Shown piece by piece: positions 16,671 to 25,262 of a DNA stretch of 64,000 nucleotides. Made by a program: the position numbers and the translations under genes. The DNA is from Candidatus Kryptoniota bacterium (GTDB lineage: Bacteria; Bacteroidota; Ignavibacteria; Kryptoniales; Kryptoniaceae). Positions within the stretch are counted from its first letter, which is position 1, and the number at the start of each line of letters is the position of its first letter. Under the pieces are notes generated by a model, which saw only the letters and a list, made by a program, of their open reading frames with translations, was not told the origin of the DNA and searched no databases. The DNA is taken from contig CALJEK010000031.1 of the NCBI GenBank assembly GCA_938074445.1, positions 47,204 through 111,203 on the forward strand, in the 5' to 3' direction.

Positions 16671-18014
16671 TTATCTTACCATTGAAAGAATCGCATCTAG
16701 CATCTCATTCACCGTTTGTATAACCTTTGCCGACGCTTCAAACATTCTTTGAAATTTTATCATATTAAGCATTTCCTCATCAATCGAAACCCCAGAGATT
16801 GCATCCCTTTGGGACTCGAGCTGACTTAAAATCATTCGATGCAAATTTTCATTATCAGAGCTTATTTTCAACCTTAACCCGATGTCACTTACAATCGAAT
16901 TATAGAGCCCCGAAATTTTTAATTCATTTCTCAAAGATGAAATGGCAAGCGCCACCTCATTGTTTCCAACGTTTTTATCTATTGAGGCAGAAATCTTAGC
17001 AGGATCATCAAGTATGATTTTACTAACCTGAATGCTCCCAGCCCCAGCTCCAACAAAGAAGTCAATCCCCGTTGTTCCATCAATAGCATATCCGGTTTTA
17101 TGAAAATCGTTCACCTTTTTAATCAAATTTTTAGCAAGCTCATCAAGTTTTTGCATTAAATCAGTGATCGACCCGTTAAATAAATTCTGAAAAGCAAAAA
17201 CCTGACCTGAGTTTAACCTGACCTCACTTTCACTTTGAACAGAAATAATTTTTACCTGCCCATCGACAAATTTCAAAGCAACAGCTTGAGTGAAATTCCC
17301 ATCAACCACTGTAACACCACCAATACTAACTTTAACGCTTCCATTTTGATTATAGGAAACAGCAACGTCAGCAAGATTTGAAAGGTCTTTTAATTTCTGG
17401 TTTATTTTATCGCGGATATCGTTTATCTCAGCGCCGGAATTATAAATGTTTGCCACGGTTTGATTTAACTTCCCAAGTTCATCAATTATCTGATTAATAT
17501 TTTTCAATTTGGACTCAAGTTCAGCAATTATATCCCTTTTGATTCTAACTAAGCTACTGAAGATATCGTTAAATCTTTGTGCGAGGGCTCTGCCAGTTTG
17601 AATGACCGTAACCCTTACTGCCCTGTCTTCAGGATTTTTCGAGAGATCATCAAAGGAGTTGAAAAAATTTTCAAATAATTGTCCGAGTCCAACTTCACCA
17701 GGCTCATTAAACAGTGATTCAATCCGAGAGAAAAGTTCTTTCTCAACGGAGTGATTACCAAGCGAACTGAAAATTCTCCTGATCTCCCCCTCGATAAACT
17801 CATCCCGAATTTGTCTAATCCCAGCGACTTTGACGCCAGCGTTTATTATACCATGTTTTGAACTTAGCACACCAGTTGAACTTAATTCGATTTTTTGTCT
17901 TGTGTAACCTGGCGTATTTACGTTCGAAACGTTGTGGCTTGTCACATCCATCCCAGCCCTTGAAGAATTAATAGCTTTCCTCGCCGTCTCAATTATGTCA
18001 AATAAACCAGCCAT
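16671..18014 (-). CDS. flgK: Flagellar hook-associated protein FlgK
   Basis: A 447-residue HAP1. The N-terminus has the rod/hook-type motif SHNVSNVNTPGYTRQ, and the C-terminus has the SIDEEMLNMIKFQRMFEASAKVIQTVNEMLD helix of the FlgK/FlgE/FlgG superfamily. At 447 residues it is shorter than the 550-residue enterobacterial form, lacking part of the outer domain. It forms the first hook-filament junction ring together with FlgL. Confidence 0.95.
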   Translation of the reverse strand: MAGLFDIIETARKAINSSRAGMDVTSHNVSNVNTPGYTRQKIELSSTGVLSSKHGIINAGVKVAGIRQIRDEFIEGEIRRIFSSLGNHSVEKELFSRIESLFNEPGEVGLGQLFENFFNSFDDLSKNPEDRAVRVTVIQTGRALAQRFNDIFSSLVRIKRDIIAELESKLKNINQIIDELGKLNQTVANIYNSGAEINDIRDKINQKLKDLSNLADVAVSYNQNGSVKVSIGGVTVVDGNFTQAVALKFVDGQVKIISVQSESEVRLNSGQVFAFQNLFNGSITDLMQKLDELAKNLIKKVNDFHKTGYAIDGTTGIDFFVGAGAGSIQVSKIILDDPAKISASIDKNVGNNEVALAISSLRNELKISGLYNSIVSDIGLRLKISSDNENLHRMILSQLESQRDAISGVSIDEEMLNMIKFQRMFEASAKVIQTVNEMLDAILSMVR

Positions 18015-18016
18015 TG

Positions 18017-18409
18017 TTATATCTTCGCGTTTATTTTATTTCCTTCGCTATAAAACTCAATCAACCTCCTCACAAATGAAAGGGAGTGCGAAATTAAATA
18101 TTTATTTTCAGCGCTTAATTTTCTGATCTCTTCAATTTCTCCCTCAAGGTCAACTCTTAGCATCCTCAATTCAACATCGTTTTCAACAAGCATCTTCAAG
18201 TTGTTTTTCCCAAGATCCGAAGCAAATTTTTTCTCGAGCTCGGAAATCTCATCAAGCAACGACTCCTCTCGCCCCAGGATGTCTTTAAGTCTATCGTGAT
18301 CAAACTCAACTATTGCCATTTGTTTTTCTTTAGCAATTGACCTGAACAATTTTAACTTTTCTTTAAACTCGAGAAGCAACTCCTTAACTTTACTTTTCTC
18401 CATCTGCAT
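18017..18409 (-). CDS. flgN: Probable FlgN-type export chaperone
   Basis: A small, highly charged, all-helical protein immediately upstream of flgK, where flgN usually lies. Sequence similarity in FlgN is low, so position and coiled-coil character carry the call. I use the ATG at 18409 (130 residues); a TTG at 18430 would add seven residues. Either start overlaps the 3' end of the flgJ-like gene. FlgN would keep FlgK and FlgL unfolded before export. Confidence 0.6.
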   Translation of the reverse strand: MQMEKSKVKELLLEFKEKLKLFRSIAKEKQMAIVEFDHDRLKDILGREESLLDEISELEKKFASDLGKNNLKMLVENDVELRMLRVDLEGEIEEIRKLSAENKYLISHSLSFVRRLIEFYSEGNKINAKI

Positions 18410-19226
18410 TTTGAATTTTACTTTTTTCAAATAACTTCAAATATTTCATCACCTTTCCAATATACTCAATCGTTTCAGGAAATGGGGGAATTCCACGATA
18501 TTTTTCAACATTTTCAGGTCCAGAGTTATATCCAGCAAGAGCAAGTTTTATATCGCCGTTGAACCTATCAAGGAGATAGCGAAGATATTTAACTCCGCCA
18601 TATATATTTTCGGCAGGATGCCACACATTTTTTATACCTACAAATTCGGCTGTTGAATCGACAAGTTGCATTAACCCTTTCGCTCCCCTGGAAGAAAGCG
18701 CAAAAACATTTCCCGATGATTCGACAGCAATTATTGCCTTTATCAATTCCTCAGGCACATTAAATTCTTCAGACGCTTTTCTTATCAAATCATCAAATCT
18801 TTTTATTCTATCAATCAATGACCTACCGTATCCAGTTAAAAATTTCTTTTTCTCTACGTTGTTTTGCGGTTTTAGGGAATTCGCCACATATTTGACTTCA
18901 CCGTTCTCAAGTCCAGTAGTTTCATCTAAATTTCTTTCTGCGAGTTGCCTATATACCAACTCAGCAATCCCAAACTTACCACTTTTTGCGATGTGTTTCG
19001 AAAGCTCGAGATAAAAGATGCTATCAAGCACATCTCCACCAAAGCTATCTTCACTAAAAATTGAGCCATTTTCATTCGAAGAAATTTTCATCATCGATTT
19101 AAGCATCAAATTTAAGAACACAGCCTCAAAATTTTCCGAGGCTTCTTTTAACTTAGCTTTTTTCGACTCGTTTTGATTTAAACCTGCGCCGGATAACTTT
19201 TGGACGTTTTTACCATCAACTTTCAT
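18390..19226 (-). CDS. flgJ: FlgJ-like rod protein with lytic-transglycosylase domain
   Basis: A 278-residue two-domain protein. Residues about 25-100 match the FlgJ N-terminal rod-binding domain (SENFEAVFLNLMLKSMMK, GGDVLDSIFYLELSKHIAKS). Residues about 145-270 form an SLT/GH23 lytic transglycosylase domain with the catalytic glutamate in AIIAVESSGN, followed by SSRGAKGLMQL and ALAGYNSGPENV. Enterobacterial FlgJ has a glucosaminidase-type domain instead, so this is the alternative fusion also seen in some other phyla. It should cap the rod and open the peptidoglycan. It lies between flgI and the flgN-like gene. Confidence 0.9.
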   Translation of the reverse strand: MKVDGKNVQKLSGAGLNQNESKKAKLKEASENFEAVFLNLMLKSMMKISSNENGSIFSEDSFGGDVLDSIFYLELSKHIAKSGKFGIAELVYRQLAERNLDETTGLENGEVKYVANSLKPQNNVEKKKFLTGYGRSLIDRIKRFDDLIRKASEEFNVPEELIKAIIAVESSGNVFALSSRGAKGLMQLVDSTAEFVGIKNVWHPAENIYGGVKYLRYLLDRFNGDIKLALAGYNSGPENVEKYRGIPPFPETIEYIGKVMKYLKLFEKSKIQNADGEK

Positions 19227-19233
19227 AGAACTC

Positions 19234-20334
19234 TCACATAATTATTAATTCAGCTTTCAAAGCCCCTGCTTCTTTAAGAGCCTGAAATATAGCGATTATA
19301 TCTCTTGGTAAAACTTTTAAAGCATTTAACGCTTTTGCGATATCTTGAACTGTCGCTGCCCCTTCAATAGCTTTAACAACAGTTGTATCTTGATAAACAT
19401 TTATCGTCGTCAATTGAGTAACAATTGTTTGACCCAGTGAAAATGGCGCTGGCTGTGAAATTACTGGCACTGTTTGAATTTCTATATGAATCGCCCCATG
19501 CGAAATCGCAACAGGTGAAATCGTCACATTTTCACCAACAACTATTGTCCCCGTTCTCTCATTTATTACAACCTTTGCAACACCATCTGGTTGGATTTCA
19601 ATTGTCTCAATTTGCGAGATAAAATCCACAACTTTTTCAGGCGATTGGAACTCACTTGGAACTTTTATAACAACTGTAGATATATCGACAGCGAAGGCGA
19701 TATTTGAATTGAATCTTAGATTTATAGCATCCGCAATTCTTTTCGCAGTTGTAAAGTCAGCCTGACGCAATACTATTTCAACTTTATCATTTATGTTGTA
19801 AAAATTTGACGGAATTGCCCTCTCTATTATAGCCCCGTTTGGAACTCGACCTGTCGTCGTGACATTTCTTCTGTATTCTGTTCCAGAAGATGTTCTAACA
19901 TCAAAACCACCAATTGAAATAGGTCCCTGCGCAATAGCATAAACAACTCCATCCTGCCCTACAAGCGGTGTCATAAGCAAATTTCCACCATGAAGACTTG
20001 TAGCATCACCAATTGATGAAACAACAACATCAACCAAGGCTCCTTCTTTGGCAAATGGTGGTATGGTTGCCGTAACCATTACTGCTGCAACGTTCCTCGT
20101 CCTTAAATTTTCATCCGTTACCGTTATCCCAAATCTCTTCAACATGCTTACAACCGATTGAATTGTAAAACTCGTCCTCCTTGAATCACCCGTCCCATTT
20201 AATCCAACTACAAGTCCGTAACCTATGACTTGATAACCAGCAATGCCCTTAACATACGCAATATCTTTTATCCTCGTTCCAAATCCAAAACTTTGGAAAG
20301 TTAAAACCAACAAAATTAACACTGTTCGTTTCAT
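19234..20334 (-). CDS. flgI: Flagellar P-ring protein FlgI
   Basis: FlgI forms the periplasmic P ring around the rod. The signal peptide MKRTVLILLVLTFQSFGFG begins at the ATG at 20334; a TTG at 20361 would add nine residues but put charged residues before it. Family motifs include RIKDIAYVKG, YGLVVGLNGTGD, NVAAVMVTATIPPFAKEG and NERTGTIVVGENV. The C-terminus ends in the conserved LNALKVLPRDIIAIFQALK...AGALKAELIIM. It lies between flgH and flgJ. Confidence 0.95.
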   Translation of the reverse strand: MKRTVLILLVLTFQSFGFGTRIKDIAYVKGIAGYQVIGYGLVVGLNGTGDSRRTSFTIQSVVSMLKRFGITVTDENLRTRNVAAVMVTATIPPFAKEGALVDVVVSSIGDATSLHGGNLLMTPLVGQDGVVYAIAQGPISIGGFDVRTSSGTEYRRNVTTTGRVPNGAIIERAIPSNFYNINDKVEIVLRQADFTTAKRIADAINLRFNSNIAFAVDISTVVIKVPSEFQSPEKVVDFISQIETIEIQPDGVAKVVINERTGTIVVGENVTISPVAISHGAIHIEIQTVPVISQPAPFSLGQTIVTQLTTINVYQDTTVVKAIEGAATVQDIAKALNALKVLPRDIIAIFQALKEAGALKAELIIM

Positions 20335-20368
20335 CTCCAGTAAAAAATTTTGTTCTCCCAAAACTCTA

Positions 20369-20932
20369 TTAAAACAACCAATGCAAAAGTCGCGTGATCC
20401 AACTTGGACTTTGATTTCTATAGATCATCCCTTTACCTGTAAATTCAATTTCGGCATCAGCGATATTATACGAATAAATCGTATTATCCCAGTTGACATC
20501 GCTTGGTCTAACGATACCTTTTATTTTTATTACCTGGGCATCGCCATTGACATTTACTATCCTTTTCCCCTCAATTACCAAATTACCAACCGAATCAATC
20601 CCGACAACTTTGGCGCTTAACTTCGCTTTTACTGTTCCTCGAGTTGATGTTGAACCTTGTCCTTTGAACTCATTGCTGGTCCCGATTGAAAATCCAGCCT
20701 CAGGTATAAATCCAAGCGCTCCACTTCCGGAAACCGAACCGTTTATGTTTCCACTTCTTGATGCCCCTCTTTCAGCCTTACTTTCTGCAGATGAAACTTC
20801 AACCACAATTATCGTGAGGACATCGCCAACCTTAAATGCCTTCTGATCAGAGAAGAGAGAACGCTGAGCTACATTTTGTCCACACAACCGTAGATAACTT
20901 AACACTACAAAAAGAGCAAGCACTTTAAACAT
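20369..20932 (-). CDS. flgH: Flagellar L-ring protein FlgH
   Basis: FlgH forms the outer-membrane ring. The ATG at 20932 gives a normal signal sequence (MFKVLALFVVLSYLRLCG); a TTG at 20965 would lie inside flgA. The body shows the family segments SLFSDQKAFKVGDVLTIIVVE, KAKLSAKVVGIDSVGNLVIEG and RPSDVNWDNTIYSYNIADAEIEFTGKG, ending with WITRLLHWLF. FlgH is usually a lipoprotein; the Cys here is preceded by Leu-Arg-Leu, a poor lipobox. Confidence 0.94.
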   Translation of the reverse strand: MFKVLALFVVLSYLRLCGQNVAQRSLFSDQKAFKVGDVLTIIVVEVSSAESKAERGASRSGNINGSVSGSGALGFIPEAGFSIGTSNEFKGQGSTSTRGTVKAKLSAKVVGIDSVGNLVIEGKRIVNVNGDAQVIKIKGIVRPSDVNWDNTIYSYNIADAEIEFTGKGMIYRNQSPSWITRLLHWLF

Positions 20933-20948
20933 TTGTGATAACCCGACT

Positions 20949-21650
20949 TTAATTTTCAATTTCAACTTCTACAACACCTTCACTAACAACTCTACCGTAA
21001 AACAATTTTCCGGAGTTGGGATTTAAAATTCTCACCTTCTCGCTTAATTTCCCATCCCCCTTTGCAACTCCTGTTGTTTCAATTCTGACATTTCCAATCC
21101 TTGCGATCACACGAACCATTTCGCCCGCTTTAACAAGCGGTAAATCTTCAAAATAATTTTCAAAAATAATTTCCCCCTCCCTTACTGGTTTTCTAACAGC
21201 CTTGCCTAAAATTTTTGAAACATCACACACATAACCATCCCTTAAAAAAGTTGTCTCGACCTTTTCAAACAAAAACAAATCATAAATTTTATCCCTTGAA
21301 TCAATCACCACTCCATGCCTTAAATTTTTCTTAGCAATGAGAACATTTTCAAATGTCCTCACAAGAGCACTGATGAAAAACTCCTTCGCACTATCACCAC
21401 GGCAAATTTGAACCTTAAATGTTTGATAGCCCCGATAATTAGAACTGCCCCTAACGATTTTAATATCATAACTTTCAATGCCTTGAACCTCCCAACCTAC
21501 GCTTTTCAACTCAATTAAGTAATTAACTTCTTTGTCGGAAAACTTCCTGCTCAAATAACTGACGATTTCGCCTTTAAGCTTATCCTCAAATCCAGTGAAG
21601 AAGAGTTGAAACAAAAACATTAAAAATATTTCTACAAACGCATAAACCAT
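20949..21650 (-). CDS. flgA: FlgA, chaperone for P-ring assembly
   Basis: A 233-residue exported protein. Residues 1-18 are hydrophobic. The C-terminal SAF-like domain is clear: LRHGVVIDSRD, LGKAVRKPVREGEIIF, VKAGEMVRVIARIGNVRIETTGVAKGDG. FlgA assists FlgI polymerisation in the periplasm. A good ribosome-binding site (AAGGAGAT) precedes the ATG. It lies between flgG and flgH, one base from flgG. Confidence 0.9.
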   Translation of the reverse strand: MVYAFVEIFLMFLFQLFFTGFEDKLKGEIVSYLSRKFSDKEVNYLIELKSVGWEVQGIESYDIKIVRGSSNYRGYQTFKVQICRGDSAKEFFISALVRTFENVLIAKKNLRHGVVIDSRDKIYDLFLFEKVETTFLRDGYVCDVSKILGKAVRKPVREGEIIFENYFEDLPLVKAGEMVRVIARIGNVRIETTGVAKGDGKLSEKVRILNPNSGKLFYGRVVSEGVVEVEIEN

Positions 21651-21651
21651 T

Positions 21652-22446
21652 TTATCTCCTTAAATTGTTTGCCATCTGAAGCATTTCCTCAACCGTTTTG
21701 ATCGTTTTTGAATTAATCTCATAAGCACGCTGTGCAATGATCATATTTACCATTTCCTCAACTATATCAACATTTGATGCCTCAAGATAACCTTGCATAA
21801 GTTCACCAAAACCTTCGGTTCCGGGTAGCCCAAAGATTGGCTGACCTGATGCCTGAGTTTCAACATAAAGATTATTCCCAATGCTTTTCAACCCTGCTGG
21901 ATTAACAAATTTAACAAGCTCTATTCTCCCGACCTCGACCGGCTCGGTCTCACCAGCATTTAAAATTTCCACAATTCCATCCCTACTAATGTTCACTGCA
22001 ATGGCTGTCTCTGGAATTACAATTTCAGGCTCAATCACATAGCCAGATGAATTCACAAGGCGACCATCTCTCGAAAGTTTGAATGAACCATCCCTCGTAT
22101 AAGCAATTGTACCATCAGGTTTTCTAACTTGAAAGAAACCCTCGCCATTTATTGCGACATCAAAAGGATTATTTGTAAGCTGCAGATCACCCTGTCCAAA
22201 ATCTCTTAAAGTTGCAACTGGTTGAACGCCCGTTCCAATTTGAATCTCCGAAGATACCCCGATGTTCCCATTTTGTGTTGATGATGAAGTTGGGGATTTT
22301 AAAATTTGATACATTAAATCCTGAAACTCCGCTCTGCTTCGTTTAAAAGAAGTTGTGTTAACATTTGCAAGGTTATGCGCAATCACATCGATGTTTATCT
22401 GCTGTGCATACATCCCAGAAGCTGCCGTCCTTAACGCCCTTTCCAT
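21652..22446 (-). CDS. flgG: Flagellar distal rod protein FlgG
   Basis: A 264-residue rod protein starting MERALRTAASGMYAQQINIDVIAHNLANVNTTSFKR, the FlgG signature, and ending with the coiled-coil segment VNMIIAQRAYEINSKTIKTVEEMLQMANNL. Its length is that of standard FlgG (about 260). It forms the distal rod crossing the periplasm. A small open frame overlaps its start by 16 bp. Confidence 0.95.
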   Translation of the reverse strand: MERALRTAASGMYAQQINIDVIAHNLANVNTTSFKRSRAEFQDLMYQILKSPTSSSTQNGNIGVSSEIQIGTGVQPVATLRDFGQGDLQLTNNPFDVAINGEGFFQVRKPDGTIAYTRDGSFKLSRDGRLVNSSGYVIEPEIVIPETAIAVNISRDGIVEILNAGETEPVEVGRIELVKFVNPAGLKSIGNNLYVETQASGQPIFGLPGTEGFGELMQGYLEASNVDIVEEMVNMIIAQRAYEINSKTIKTVEEMLQMANNLRR

Positions 22447-22616
22447 CTTTTCGCTACCTTTTTTATTTTCAATTTTATTTCAAGAATTAAACTCTTAATG
22501 AAACAATCTATAAATGCCCTCCAAAAAGAATCCGCTTGACTTTCAACCTCAAGCTTATCGCTGGAAAACTTACAATAAAATTTATCTCCACTTTTGTAGC
22601 TTGTTAAATAAAGCAT
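22431..22616 (-). CDS. Small 61-residue open frame between flgF and flgG
   Basis: It fills an otherwise empty 180-bp gap in a run where nearly all genes abut. It starts 10 bp after the flgF stop and overlaps the flgG start by 16 bp. The predicted peptide has an acidic/polar first half and a basic helical second half (KSLILEIKLKIKKVAKRWKGR). I recognise no family. The tight spacing argues that it is real; comparison with relatives would decide. Confidence 0.4.
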   Translation of the reverse strand: MLYLTSYKSGDKFYCKFSSDKLEVESQADSFWRAFIDCFIKSLILEIKLKIKKVAKRWKGR

Positions 22617-22625
22617 ACAGCGCCC

Positions 22626-23369
22626 TTATAACTTTCCTACTTCATTTGCTTTCGAAAGCGTTTCGTCTTGATGCTGAACAGCTTTATAACACGATTCATA
22701 AATTCTGTTTGCTTCGATCATCCTCACTAATTCTTCTACCGCATTAACATTTGACTCTTCAAGAAACCCTTGATAAATTTCAAATCCATCCGTCAGCTCA
22801 ATTTCACCAGCGTTTTCATCAGCGACGAAATAAACCGAAGAAACCTTCTTTAATCTCGTTAAATCATCAAACCACACAACTTTTACCCTGCCAATAAGCT
22901 TATCCCCATTGTAAATTTCGCCATCTTTAGCAATTCTTATTTCAACATTTCCTGTTTTTGAAATATCCGGTAATCTTATTTCCCCATCCGAACCAAGTAG
23001 AATATGACCGTTTGAGTTAACAATTTTACCATCGCTTGTAAGCGTAAAATTCCCATTTCTTGTATACCTTAAACCCTCTGGTGTCTGAACAGCAAAGAAA
23101 CCTTTCCCGTTTATAGCAAGGTCAAGTGGATTTCCAGTTTGTTTTAAATTTCCCTGATCAAAACTTGTGTATTCCGTAATGAGAAGCCCGCTTAACTCAT
23201 TGCCACCGTTTTTATTTATATCAAGGACAGCATTATCTAAAATCCTAACAAAAATGTTATCCTTCCTAAATCCTGTTGTAGCAATGTTTGCAAGATTATT
23301 CGCTATAACATCAATTTTGAGTTTATTTGGCATCATTCCAACCGCGGATGTATAAATTCCTTTTATCAT
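22626..23369 (-). CDS. flgF: Flagellar rod protein FlgF
   Basis: A 247-residue rod protein. The N-terminus MIKGIYTSAVGMMPNKLKID...NNLANIATTGFRKD matches FlgF. The body has NPLDLAINGKGFFAVQTPEG, and the C-terminus has VRMIEANRIYESCYKAVQHQDE, the rod/hook superfamily tail. It lies upstream of flgG as is usual. Its start overlaps the upstream gene by 47 bp. Confidence 0.92.
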   Translation of the reverse strand: MIKGIYTSAVGMMPNKLKIDVIANNLANIATTGFRKDNIFVRILDNAVLDINKNGGNELSGLLITEYTSFDQGNLKQTGNPLDLAINGKGFFAVQTPEGLRYTRNGNFTLTSDGKIVNSNGHILLGSDGEIRLPDISKTGNVEIRIAKDGEIYNGDKLIGRVKVVWFDDLTRLKKVSSVYFVADENAGEIELTDGFEIYQGFLEESNVNAVEELVRMIEANRIYESCYKAVQHQDETLSKANEVGKL

Positions 23370-23877
23370 ATTTCCAAAGAGAGCCTTGATTTATATTTTT
23401 AAAGGTTAAAAGAAGCTGAAGCTCGCCACATCCAACTTTGTACTTTTTCGCGACTTTCTTAATATCAACTCCTTTCTCAACTTCGCTTAAAATTTTGTCA
23501 TAACCGCCGTTCTTCCTAGCTTTTGATCTTATGTTTAAAAGCAATTCAACTTCCCCTTGCTCAACCCCGTATTTTTTCGCGAGTTTCAAGACCTCGCTCT
23601 CGTTAAAATTGCCCACATCATTCCCTATTTCAATGTTTCTATTTGCCCCGGATTTACTTTTCTTTTCAACCTCAAGCACGTTTACATTTCCCAAATTTTC
23701 TTCACTTAAATAATCTACAAATTTTTTATCGGCAAAAATTTCACTTTCTTTAATCCATCCCGATCGAGATTTAACTTTTCTGAAAACTCTAAAAATAAAC
23801 CATAACCCACCCAACATAAAAATGGACGTAAAAACTGCCAGAAACATCGAGGAATCAAACAAGTGTAAATTTCCCAT
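23323..23877 (-). CDS. Membrane-anchored protein with two repeated helical motifs (DUF2802/DUF6115-like)
   Basis: A 184-residue protein with one N-terminal membrane helix (about residues 10-30), a charged linker, then two similar motifs: LAKKYGVEQGEVELLLN near 100-116 and VAKKYKVGCGELQLLLT near 143-159. These resemble the helix-turn-helix-like repeat of the small DUF2802/DUF6115 proteins found in flagellar operons of other phyla. The function is unknown; its location suggests a role in flagellar assembly or control. The 47-bp overlap with flgF is larger than any other overlap in the run. Confidence 0.55.
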   Translation of the reverse strand: MGNLHLFDSSMFLAVFTSIFMLGGLWFIFRVFRKVKSRSGWIKESEIFADKKFVDYLSEENLGNVNVLEVEKKSKSGANRNIEIGNDVGNFNESEVLKLAKKYGVEQGEVELLLNIRSKARKNGGYDKILSEVEKGVDIKKVAKKYKVGCGELQLLLTFKNINQGSLWKYDKRNLYIRGWNDAK

Positions 23878-23891
23878 TGAGAAACCATCTT

Positions 23892-25262
23892 TTATTTTAG
23901 ATCTCTTTCCGGATTTAGTGGCAAAATTATCGTAAAGGTAGAACCTTTACCAACTTCGCTTTCAACTTTAATTTCGCCGTTATGTTTTTTAACGATCCAT
24001 CTGCTTATTGAAAGACCAAGTCCTGTTCCACGATTTCCCTTTGTTGTGAAAAACGCCTCGAAAATTTTCTCTTTTATCTCTGGTGGTATTCCCACACCTG
24101 TATCTGTAAATTTTATCACAACATTTCCCTCATCAAAAAGTGTTTCAATTATAAGTTTACCCCCATTTTGCATTGCATCTTTTGCATTTATCATCAAATT
24201 TAAAAAAACTTGTTGCAAATAGACCTTATTCCCATAAATTAAAGGCAACGCTGGATCAAGTTTTAAAACAACTTCAATATCATTGTATCTAAACTGATAG
24301 TTAACAAGCGTTAATATCTCCTGAATAGCGAAATTCACATTAACTGGCTCAAACTTGAAATCATCCGGAACTTTTCTTGAAAAGTTTAGAAGCCTTCTCG
24401 TTATCTGTGCGATCTTCTCAACCTGCTCGCGGACTATTTCAATTCTTTTAGGCAAATCACGCCCAATTTGCATAAGTTGAATATGCCCAAGCAAAATCTG
24501 AAGAGGATTATTTATCTCATGCGCAATTCCACCAGCAAGTTCACCGACAGCTGCAAGTTTCGCTGCTTGAATCATCTGTGCCTGTGTTATTTTCAACTCT
24601 TCATTCGTCTTTAAAAGGGCATTATAATTTTTTGAATTTTCAACCGCTACAGCAGTTTGATTTGCAAGAATTGATAATAGAAGCAAAATTTGATTCGTGA
24701 AATCAACCTGCTTTTTATTAGTGTGAATTAAATAAATTCCAATCCCTTCATTTCTTAACACCAACGGGACTATTACAAAATTTTTCTCCTCAAGCTCATC
24801 AAGGTATGTGTTTATATCAGGTAAAACGATGCTTCTTTTCTCTCTTAACACATAATCAACTATCCCATCATCAACGTATGTTTCCATAATTTTATCAAGA
24901 TACTCACCACCGCGATCAGAAAGTTTTTTAAAACATTTTGATTCGCCATCGTAAATATAAACGTTGCAATCTATTACAGGTATCACTTGTCTTGTGAGCT
25001 CAATAAGCTCAGTCACTATATCCTCATAATTTAAAGAGGTGCTTATCTTGGTCGATAATCGCTGGATTAAAAGGATTTCATCAATGGAATCTTTAAAATC
25101 ACTCGTCGTCTTTGATTTTAAATCAATTTCCCTTTTCAAAAGATCAACTGTCCTCTCAAGCGCTTTAACATAAGTTTCCCGGGATTCGATGAATTTCTCA
25201 ATCTGTGGAAGAAGTTCCTCAATTATTTCAGGATCAATATATTTAAAATTTCTTCGCCTCAT
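23892..25262 (-). CDS. GAF-domain sensor histidine kinase
   Basis: A 456-residue cytoplasmic kinase without membrane segments. A helical N-terminus is followed by a GAF-like sensory domain (about 65-205), a dimerisation/phosphoacceptor helix with the phosphorylated His in GGIAHEINNPL (near residue 244) and a HATPase domain with NLMINAKDAM, DTGVGIPPEIKEKIFEAFFTTK and GTGLGLSISRW. Its place inside the flagellar run suggests an FlrB/FleS-like role in timing flagellar genes, but those usually carry PAS domains. No response regulator partner is present in the window. Its start overlaps the HDOD gene by 4 bp. Confidence 0.85.
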   Translation of the reverse strand: MRRRNFKYIDPEIIEELLPQIEKFIESRETYVKALERTVDLLKREIDLKSKTTSDFKDSIDEILLIQRLSTKISTSLNYEDIVTELIELTRQVIPVIDCNVYIYDGESKCFKKLSDRGGEYLDKIMETYVDDGIVDYVLREKRSIVLPDINTYLDELEEKNFVIVPLVLRNEGIGIYLIHTNKKQVDFTNQILLLLSILANQTAVAVENSKNYNALLKTNEELKITQAQMIQAAKLAAVGELAGGIAHEINNPLQILLGHIQLMQIGRDLPKRIEIVREQVEKIAQITRRLLNFSRKVPDDFKFEPVNVNFAIQEILTLVNYQFRYNDIEVVLKLDPALPLIYGNKVYLQQVFLNLMINAKDAMQNGGKLIIETLFDEGNVVIKFTDTGVGIPPEIKEKIFEAFFTTKGNRGTGLGLSISRWIVKKHNGEIKVESEVGKGSTFTIILPLNPERDLK

